Assembly: GCA_017938155.1 (NCBI GenBank)
Contig: JAGBCD010000027.1
Span: 1-64,000, forward strand
DNA from: Paludibacteraceae bacterium
GTDB taxonomy: Bacteria > Bacteroidota > Bacteroidia > Bacteroidales > Paludibacteraceae
Length of the DNA stretch: 64,000 nt
Direction of reading: 5' to 3'
Shown: positions 57,265 to 64,000 of the stretch, one piece after another
Layout: each line of letters starts with the position of its first letter
Position numbering within the stretch: the first letter of the stretch is position 1
The notes under the pieces: model-generated
What the model saw: the letters and a program-made list of their open reading frames with translations, nothing else
What the model was told of the DNA's origin: nothing
Database searches by the model: none
Translations under genes and position numbers: made by a program

Positions 57265-60200
57265 ATGAGAAGATTATTCTATTTATGCTTGGTCTCTTTG
57301 GTGGTTGGCACGTTGCATGCCAAAGACACAATCACTATGGCTGATTTGCCATATTTCTTTGATTTTGAGGACCAAACAGAAATGAGCAATTGGACGCTCA
57401 ACAAAGAAGCTGCTACGGCCAACGAGTGGCATGTAGGGGCTTATGATGCATATACAGGACAATACTCCATGTATGTTTCCTGCGATTCAGGCAAAACGAA
57501 CACCTATACAGGCACAAGCAATATCGTCGTGGCATATCGACCTATCAGACTGGATGCGGGCGAATATGATATCGCTTTTGACTACAAGGGCGAAGGAAAT
57601 GGCAATAATGGATTCTTGAAAATCTTCCTTACCAATAGACCAGAGCAGTTTATCAAGTGCTTGGCTTCTTTTTCCGAACCTACTTGGTATAGCTCGGCTG
57701 TGAATTGCTTGAACAAAATACAGAAACTCAATGGTGCTACCAAATGGTTGCACTATCAAGATAAGTTTACTTTCCCTGCGGCATATGACAACAAAAAAAT
57801 GTTCCTTGTCTTGGCATGGGAGAACAATAGTTCCAAAGTAGATTATTCTTCTATCATGTTGGACAACTTGCAGATTGCCAAGAAACCCAGCAATAATAGT
57901 TATCCCAACAATGTCTATGTCTCCACCAATGTTTTGGGAGCCAGCGTGGCATGGTTAGGATCGGCTGACTCGTATGATATACGCTATCGAAACAAAGAAG
58001 ATACGGTCTGGTATGCAACTTCTTCTACCGAAGCCAAAGTTGATTTGCCAGGCATACAATCGGGTGCATACGAGTTTTGGATTAGTGGTACAAAGGGACA
58101 AGATAAGTCCGTATATACGGTTTTCCCTACCGTATATGTTTATCCGACGGACTGCTTTGATATGCTCAATATGTACACGGCCACCTTTGAAACGGGTACT
58201 TGGAAATCAGGGGCTGCCAAACGTATTCAGGGTAGAGAGCGCGTGGATGATGGCCCCAAGAGTATTGTGAGTCGTCATACTACTCACTTCGACCATAATG
58301 AGGTTGATCCACGTACTATAGTGAAGAATGGCAAAGATACCGTGGCATGCCTCAAGACTGTTCCGGAGGATGAGTTTGGCTCTATACGGTTGGGCAACTG
58401 GGATACAGGTAGTGAATATGAGTCTATTACATTCCAATATACTGTTGAGTCGGACAAGAATGCGGTGTTGTTGTTACGCTATGCAATGGTGTTGGAAAAT
58501 CCCAATCACTCTGCCAGATCTCAACCTCGATTTACATTGGATATCTTGGATGAAAAAGGAGTGAGTATAGACGGTGTATGTGCTTCAGTGGACTTCCACG
58601 CACCCACAACCGACGAGATGAAATTGCCTGAGATACAGAAACTATGGCATACCTCCACTTGGGTAAACGAGTCAGGTACCCGCTGTACAGTCAATTGGCA
58701 AGATTGGAAAACCATAGGTATTAGCCTCGAAAAATATATAGGTCAGACCTTAACCGTAGTCTTCACTTCGTATGACTGTGATCAAGGGGGACACTTTGGA
58801 TATGCTTACTTCACTCTCAACTGTACTCGTTCTGACGTAGATGGTTTGCCTTGGGGAGATGGTAGTACGACGCAAGAGTTCGTGGCTCCCAAAGGATTTA
58901 ACTATGCATGGTTCAATGTGAATGACACCTTGTGTAGGGATACGATATCGGAAGAGAGAAAATTTTATGTGCACGAGAGCGATACGAATACTTATGTATG
59001 CCATGTCACGTTCCCATCCAATCCTGAGTGTGGGTTTACGTTTGATGCATGTGCCAAGCCTCACAACCCTATTGCGGAGATACAATGGGAATGGTTGCCA
59101 GACGATTGCAACAACGGATATTTCATTCGCAATGCCAGTCATATTGGACTAACCAATCAAATTACTGGAGAAGTAGAGCATCGCTACGACAAAAAGACCG
59201 ATTTCTCTCGCTGGACCTTGCCCGATGGTACGACAACCGACTCGCTACTCTATGATGGCTTGTTTATACCTATAGGAGACGAGGGAGATACCCTCACATA
59301 TAGCCTCTGGACAGCGGTAGAAGCCAACGACTCACTCTATCAAGATTCGGTAACGATAACCATCGTGATTCCTGCCATTGGAACCATCGAACAACACCAC
59401 GACCGTGTAATCTGCCAAGGCGATTCCATCGAGTTCCCATTTGGTAGCGGAAAGATGGTTACGCAGATGGGCACCTATACCGACAGTCTCGTATCAGACG
59501 TGACAGGATGTGATAGCATCATCTTCTTGCATCTTACAGTACATGAACCCATTCGAGTAGAATTGTACGATACTATATGCGAGATGGGCACCTACGATTT
59601 TGAAGGAATGACGTTGGTCAAAGGAGGTACCTACCACAAGACCTTGACCTCTGCAGTGACAGGATGCGATAGCATACGAACCCTATTCCTCGCGCAAGCA
59701 CCAAGGCCTCAGATTCATTTGCTGGATGCAGATATTTGTGGAGACGAACCTTTGGTATTCCAGACAGTAGGTTCGGAATATATTGATAGTTTCCTCGTGT
59801 CTGTACCAGGACAACAAGATTTCGTTTTCCAAGCCAGACAACCCAATCTCCAACTTACCATACAACCTGGCGTTCTCAAAGCCAATCGCTATCAAGCCTA
59901 TGTGGTCAGTTATATGTCATGGTGCGAATCATACACTGATACCATTCATTTCAATATATCGCTCAGTAGCAGTGTTGTAGAGGCGAAGTTTGACGATGTA
60001 CTTGCATTATTGAACGAAAAATACAATGGTGGTTATTATTTCCAATCCTACCAATGGTATGCGGACGGAGAATTGATTCCAGGAGCTACCCATTCCTACT
60101 ACTATGCACCTGGATTGGATTATGAGGTCGATTACTCGGTGTTGGTGACCTTGGTTGATGGTACAAAATTATGGGTTTGTCCTTTTACCTTCTTGTCACA

Positions 60201-60444
60201 ACGTCCAGAACGCTTTGAAGAAAAGACAGATATTGCTCGCATTGTTCAAGCGGGCGAACCGATACAATTGAACCAACCCCAAGAGGCTGTAGCCTATTGG
60301 TACGACATGACGGGGCGCTTGATTCAAAAACAGCCATTATCATCAGAACAACTGCTTGTTCACAGCCCACAACAAATTGGATATTACATATTACGCGTTA
60401 TCGGGGTACAAACATCCTACACCGAACGAATAATAGTGAAATAA
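57265..60444 (+). CDS. Large multidomain surface protein with T9SS type A-like signal
   Basis: The 1059-aa protein has a signal peptide (1-19), two large jelly-roll/MAM-like regions (about 25-210 and 310-520), a fibronectin-like segment (about 215-290), and two short repeats (about 715-765 and 770-815) with the pattern ICQGDS/ICEMGT ... Y-x-x-(T/S)-L ... TGCDSI. These TGCDSI repeats are common in Bacteroidales surface proteins. The C-terminus (AVAYWYDMTGRLIQKQPL ... GYYILRVIG) fits a T9SS type A signal. Probably an adhesin or glycan-binding protein; no catalytic domain seen. Third gene follows after 28 bp. Confidence 0.8.
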   Translation: MRRLFYLCLVSLVVGTLHAKDTITMADLPYFFDFEDQTEMSNWTLNKEAATANEWHVGAYDAYTGQYSMYVSCDSGKTNTYTGTSNIVVAYRPIRLDAGEYDIAFDYKGEGNGNNGFLKIFLTNRPEQFIKCLASFSEPTWYSSAVNCLNKIQKLNGATKWLHYQDKFTFPAAYDNKKMFLVLAWENNSSKVDYSSIMLDNLQIAKKPSNNSYPNNVYVSTNVLGASVAWLGSADSYDIRYRNKEDTVWYATSSTEAKVDLPGIQSGAYEFWISGTKGQDKSVYTVFPTVYVYPTDCFDMLNMYTATFETGTWKSGAAKRIQGRERVDDGPKSIVSRHTTHFDHNEVDPRTIVKNGKDTVACLKTVPEDEFGSIRLGNWDTGSEYESITFQYTVESDKNAVLLLRYAMVLENPNHSARSQPRFTLDILDEKGVSIDGVCASVDFHAPTTDEMKLPEIQKLWHTSTWVNESGTRCTVNWQDWKTIGISLEKYIGQTLTVVFTSYDCDQGGHFGYAYFTLNCTRSDVDGLPWGDGSTTQEFVAPKGFNYAWFNVNDTLCRDTISEERKFYVHESDTNTYVCHVTFPSNPECGFTFDACAKPHNPIAEIQWEWLPDDCNNGYFIRNASHIGLTNQITGEVEHRYDKKTDFSRWTLPDGTTTDSLLYDGLFIPIGDEGDTLTYSLWTAVEANDSLYQDSVTITIVIPAIGTIEQHHDRVICQGDSIEFPFGSGKMVTQMGTYTDSLVSDVTGCDSIIFLHLTVHEPIRVELYDTICEMGTYDFEGMTLVKGGTYHKTLTSAVTGCDSIRTLFLAQAPRPQIHLLDADICGDEPLVFQTVGSEYIDSFLVSVPGQQDFVFQARQPNLQLTIQPGVLKANRYQAYVVSYMSWCESYTDTIHFNISLSSSVVEAKFDDVLALLNEKYNGGYYFQSYQWYADGELIPGATHSYYYAPGLDYEVDYSVLVTLVDGTKLWVCPFTFLSQRPERFEEKTDIARIVQAGEPIQLNQPQEAVAYWYDMTGRLIQKQPLSSEQLLVHSPQQIGYYILRVIGVQTSYTERIIVK

Positions 60445-60472
60445 ATTTTTTATTAACTAAAATAACACGCTT

Positions 60473-63400
60473 ATGAAACAAAAACTATCTCGTATGCTGT
60501 TTATAGCTTTTGCAACGCTATTCAGCATGGCAAGTTTTGCTCAAAAATCAGTGTTGAGCGAAGATTTTTCAAGCGGCAAGTTACCTACAGGTTGGAAACA
60601 AACTGGAGTTATTTGGTCGTTTGAGGACGGAGCAGTCTTCAGTACCACGCTAATCAATGGTGTGGATACATTGATTACTCCTATGGTCAACATTTCTGAG
60701 CTCAACAAACCAGTAGTGAGCATTGAGTTTGAGTTGCCCGCGGTCAAAAACGTTACGGACACGGTAATCGTTCTTTATAGATTGGCCGCCAACCAACCTT
60801 GGATGACCTTTGACTCATTACCACAGGCTAACGAAAGACAACAATGGACAGTGGAGCTATCCAAAGAATTGGTAACCGACGTTCAATTGGCTTTTGTAGG
60901 TAAAAATGCTTCGGCAGGCGGAGCGAAGATTTTCTATCTCGCAATTGAGAACATGAGTGAATGTGCCCAAGCACCACAAAATCTCAAGTACGAAGAGTTG
61001 AACTCTTCAGGAGTAATCCTCTCATGGGACGTATGTACAGCTTCTACCTTCAAAGGATACAACTTGAAAGTGTCAACCAAAGAATTGGAAGACCCTAACT
61101 TATTTGCAGGTGATATTGTTAATCTTACATCTGACCAACTCACGGACGAGTTCTATGATTTGACAGGTCAATTGCAAGCCAATACTACTTATTATGTTTA
61201 CGTACAAAATGAGTGTATAGATAATGATATTAGTGCTTGGACCATGGGTACATTTACTACCCCATGTGAAGCCATTTCTATCCCTTATTATGATAACTTT
61301 GAGGGAGAGTTGAACGAATGCTATCAAATCTTCAAGGGCAAGAGTACTGCTAAAGCTATTGTTACCAATGCGCATGCATACGATGGCAACCAATCCTTGT
61401 ATTTCTATTCTCCATCAGCTTCCGATACCTATTTCTACTTGCAAGAGTTGACGGGAGACGTGAAGAACTATCAAGTTACTTTCATGGGAGCCAACTTCCA
61501 AACGGGCAATTATGCGCGCTCTATTGAAGTAGGTGTAGCGGAGAATTTCGACCCTTCAACATATGTAATGCTCAAGCTCATTGAGTTGCCTGAATTGAAT
61601 GAATGGGAACAAGTTTCCGTTTCACTCGCTGGATATACAGGTAACGGCAAGTATATCGTGTTCAAGTCTGGTAATGCTGAAAAGGCAAACTATTTCTACA
61701 TGGATGACTTGAAAATTGAGCCAGCTGATGCATGCCCAATGCCAATGTTCTTAGGCGTGGAAAACGTCACCAGCTCTACAGCACAAATCCATTGGATCGA
61801 AGCTGGTAACGCTACCGAATGGAACTTGATTGTCAGCAAAAAAGAAATCACCGACTTTGATGCCATCGACCCAGAGGATAAAACCAACTATCCTATCGTC
61901 GCTTCTGTATCACAGAATCCATACACAGCTACAGGTTTGCAACCTAAGACCAAGTACTACGTGTATGTGCAAGCGGGATGTGCCAATGCACAATGGACCA
62001 AAGCAAAGACTTTCACTACCACACAAATGGTAAGTTATCCATATTTAGAAGCATTTGACAAGATGGCACCTGGTCTGTATTTGGACAATCGATATGCAAT
62101 ACCAGAAGGCTGGGCGACAGGTTTGCGCTATGTCAGTGGCGGAGTGGATCGTACAGTTTCATCATGGAGTACCTCCTATGATAGCTATCTTCCATACATG
62201 GTGACCTCGCAAAACCACAACCTAACACCCTATGTTGCTGCAGCTTTGAGAGTCTATGGTTATAGTACCTCCTACTCTGGATTTGCTATCACACCAGAGA
62301 TACCTGTAGCATCCTTGAAAGAGAAGATGATTTCTTTCTGGATGAATGCAAGTTCTACATCATATGGTGTGGTAGTAGCCATCGTGAAATCACAAGACAC
62401 CGAGTTGCCCGAGGATAAGATGTACAAGGATACTGCCAACTATATTGCCATTGATACCATTTATGCATCAGTGCTCAACCAATGGGAGTATCAACAAGTG
62501 CCTATTTATGATTATGAAGGTTCAGGCAAGTATATCTTGTTCAGAACCATTGGAGGAACTGTAACAGCCTATGTGGACGATATAGAGATTGGTCCTGCAA
62601 TCGACTTCTTTACGGCTAAGAACCTACAAGCAGAGGCTTTGAGTACTGCGCATATCAAGGCTACATGGCAAGACAAGGGTAGAGCACAATCATGGAAAGT
62701 GAAAGTAAGCACGACTCCTATCGACCCTGCTACAGCTACTGCGAACGTCTATGAAGGTACTGTGACTGGCACTACTTATGAGAACCAAACACTCAATGCC
62801 AATACTACCTACTACATCTACGTAAGACCGAATGGAGACGCTCCTGGCGTAGAATGGGCTGGTACAGAAGTGACCACCATGTACGGCATCAGCGAACTCC
62901 CATTCACTGAGACATTCGATGTAGATGGCGTAGAATACAAAACGGGTGCTGTGGCTAATCGTGGACCTCAATATTGGATTCTGGGTAATCCTAATCTTAC
63001 CACGCCTTATGAAAAACAAACACAGGTACCATATCTGAATACAACAGCATGGAATAATCCTGTAGATGGAGTGACCACACCTTATTTATATATATATGGT
63101 ACAAACTCCGCAACCAATCAAGGTGCATACGCTATCTTACCTGAGGTGTCTTGCGCGGATGTCAAGGATTTGGCATTGTCCTTCTATGGATACTACAATA
63201 GTACGACTACTACTGCCAACTATGCAGCAGCTGCCAATAAGCACTATGGAGTGATACACATCGGTGTTTTGGAGTCACCTACGGATATTACCAAAGAGGA
63301 TAAGTTTGACAAAGTGACCAAGATTGCTACCGTAAGATGTGCCAAAGCAAAAACACCAGAACCATTTGTTGTGAACTTTGAAAATTACAAAGGTACAGGT

Positions 63401-64000
63401 AAATATATCGTACTTTATTCTGATACCAACAAGTACAACTACTTCTGTGTGGATAACCTCAAGCTGAACTACATCACCGCTCCACAACAAGTTAGCGATG
63501 TACACATGACATCCGTTACTACCAATTCAGCCAATTTGACATGGAAAGAGAATGGTGTGGCCACCAAATGGGATGTGAAGGTGTTTGACCATGCTGCCGA
63601 AGATATAGATAACGAGACACCTGTATTCCAAGCGCAAGTGTCCGATACCAAGGCTGTGGTAGCTACGGGATTGAAACACTCTACCAAGTACTATGCGTAT
63701 GTTCGTTCACTCATGGGAACACAATTGGGTGAATGGTCTGTTGCTGGAACATTCTATACCGAATGTGCACCAATGGCATTGCCATTCTATGAGGACTTCA
63801 ACGCATACGAGGTAGGTAGTACCAGCCTCAATACTTTGCCTCCATTCTATGGAATTAAGGTGTCAAAGGAAAACGTATCATATGCTTGTGCATATGTTAA
63901 GGCGGCTAATGGTTCTTATGCATATGCGCAAGACCATACATATGGCAAAGATGCAGAGAAGGGTGTGTTGTACATGAATTCATCTTATTCAGGACCTTAC
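60473..64000 (+). CDS. Giant repeat-containing surface protein, 3' end outside the window
   Basis: An uninterrupted reading frame of 1176 codons runs from ATG 60473 to the window edge. After a signal peptide (MKQKLSRMLFIAFATLFSMASFA) comes a jelly-roll domain, then alternating fibronectin type III-like units (recognisable by NTTYYVYV, KTKYYVYV, NTTYYIYV and STKYYAYV before the last strand, near residues 240, 495, 780 and 1070) and MAM/choice-of-anchor-like units (starting IPYYDNFE, YPYLEAFD, LPFTETFD, LPFYEDFN). Four such Fn3-MAM pairs are visible. Adhesion is the likely role. It is third in the unit with the barrel and the 1059-aa protein; a T9SS tail is expected but lies beyond the window. 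Confidence 0.85.
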   Translation, partial: MKQKLSRMLFIAFATLFSMASFAQKSVLSEDFSSGKLPTGWKQTGVIWSFEDGAVFSTTLINGVDTLITPMVNISELNKPVVSIEFELPAVKNVTDTVIVLYRLAANQPWMTFDSLPQANERQQWTVELSKELVTDVQLAFVGKNASAGGAKIFYLAIENMSECAQAPQNLKYEELNSSGVILSWDVCTASTFKGYNLKVSTKELEDPNLFAGDIVNLTSDQLTDEFYDLTGQLQANTTYYVYVQNECIDNDISAWTMGTFTTPCEAISIPYYDNFEGELNECYQIFKGKSTAKAIVTNAHAYDGNQSLYFYSPSASDTYFYLQELTGDVKNYQVTFMGANFQTGNYARSIEVGVAENFDPSTYVMLKLIELPELNEWEQVSVSLAGYTGNGKYIVFKSGNAEKANYFYMDDLKIEPADACPMPMFLGVENVTSSTAQIHWIEAGNATEWNLIVSKKEITDFDAIDPEDKTNYPIVASVSQNPYTATGLQPKTKYYVYVQAGCANAQWTKAKTFTTTQMVSYPYLEAFDKMAPGLYLDNRYAIPEGWATGLRYVSGGVDRTVSSWSTSYDSYLPYMVTSQNHNLTPYVAAALRVYGYSTSYSGFAITPEIPVASLKEKMISFWMNASSTSYGVVVAIVKSQDTELPEDKMYKDTANYIAIDTIYASVLNQWEYQQVPIYDYEGSGKYILFRTIGGTVTAYVDDIEIGPAIDFFTAKNLQAEALSTAHIKATWQDKGRAQSWKVKVSTTPIDPATATANVYEGTVTGTTYENQTLNANTTYYIYVRPNGDAPGVEWAGTEVTTMYGISELPFTETFDVDGVEYKTGAVANRGPQYWILGNPNLTTPYEKQTQVPYLNTTAWNNPVDGVTTPYLYIYGTNSATNQGAYAILPEVSCADVKDLALSFYGYYNSTTTTANYAAAANKHYGVIHIGVLESPTDITKEDKFDKVTKIATVRCAKAKTPEPFVVNFENYKGTGKYIVLYSDTNKYNYFCVDNLKLNYITAPQQVSDVHMTSVTTNSANLTWKENGVATKWDVKVFDHAAEDIDNETPVFQAQVSDTKAVVATGLKHSTKYYAYVRSLMGTQLGEWSVAGTFYTECAPMALPFYEDFNAYEVGSTSLNTLPPFYGIKVSKENVSYACAYVKAANGSYAYAQDHTYGKDAEKGVLYMNSSYSGPY

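Overview
The window looks like a chromosome segment of a Bacteroidota bacterium, most likely order Bacteroidales; I cannot place the family. The evidence is of four kinds. (1) Promoters of the Bacteroidetes sigma-ABfr type, (T/C)TTG - 19/20 bp - TANNTTTG, stand before nearly every transcription unit. (2) There are almost no Shine-Dalgarno sequences. (3) Typical Bacteroidales families are present: DUF4301, DUF4292, GHL10, a sigma54 regulator without HTH, and TonB receptors with a carboxypeptidase-like domain. (4) Many exported proteins end in type IX secretion (T9SS)-like C-terminal signals. DNA is AT-rich. No complete mobile element, CRISPR array or rRNA operon is visible.

Layout. 1-3.6 kb: secreted GHL10 glycoside hydrolase, then recF and a sigma54 response regulator on the minus strand. 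3.8-7.4 kb: two exported proteins carrying OB-fold-like modules. 7.5-13 kb: DUF6973-like lipoprotein, a Wza/Wzc-like polysaccharide export pair and topoisomerase III. 13-16.2 kb: recA-FAD dehydrogenase-tcdA operon. 16.2-24.4 kb: one dense 12-ORF minus-strand operon (lipid kinase, dut, TPR protein, DUF4292, EnvC-like protein, FKBP, Rieske-like lipoprotein, rimM, TPR-like protein, SpoU methyltransferase, and a U32 protein split into two ORFs). 24.7-31.3 kb: DUF4301 and CYTH genes, a HAD phosphatase, a large FAD/Fe-S dehydrogenase and a NamZ-type muramidase.

31.4-32.8 kb holds tRNA-Ser(GCT), tRNA-Val(TAC), a candidate small RNA, and a 20-bp copy of the tRNA-Val 3' end that resembles an attachment-site scar. 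32.8-39.7 kb: PAP2 phosphatase, secreted endonuclease I, phosphatidylserine synthase, an AmpG-like transporter and a secreted NAGPA-type phosphodiester glycosidase. 39.7-40.9 kb is repeat-rich non-coding DNA: a nine-unit 11-bp array and a GC-rich hairpin-rich insert between ~85-bp direct repeats. 41-45.5 kb: PpiD-like chaperone, an OB-fold lipoprotein, and infC-rpmI-rplT. 45.6-51.7 kb: SGNH esterase, a TonB-dependent receptor and its lipoprotein partner. 51.8-56 kb: DUF6913, ligA and a secreted EEP-type nuclease. 56.3-64 kb: an outer-membrane barrel and two very large surface proteins, the last running off the window.

Themes. Several loci fit cell-surface scavenging: muropeptides (NamZ, AmpG, possibly NAGPA) and extracellular nucleic acid (two secreted nucleases, PAP2, a TonB receptor and lipoproteins with OB-fold-like modules). 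The nucleic-acid idea is my best candidate for an under-described system, but it is inference. The most direct sequence oddities are an ATA start codon with a perfect Shine-Dalgarno on infC, the split U32 gene, the promoter-plus-terminator small RNA unit at 32.1 kb, and the structured repeat island at 40.2-40.9 kb.
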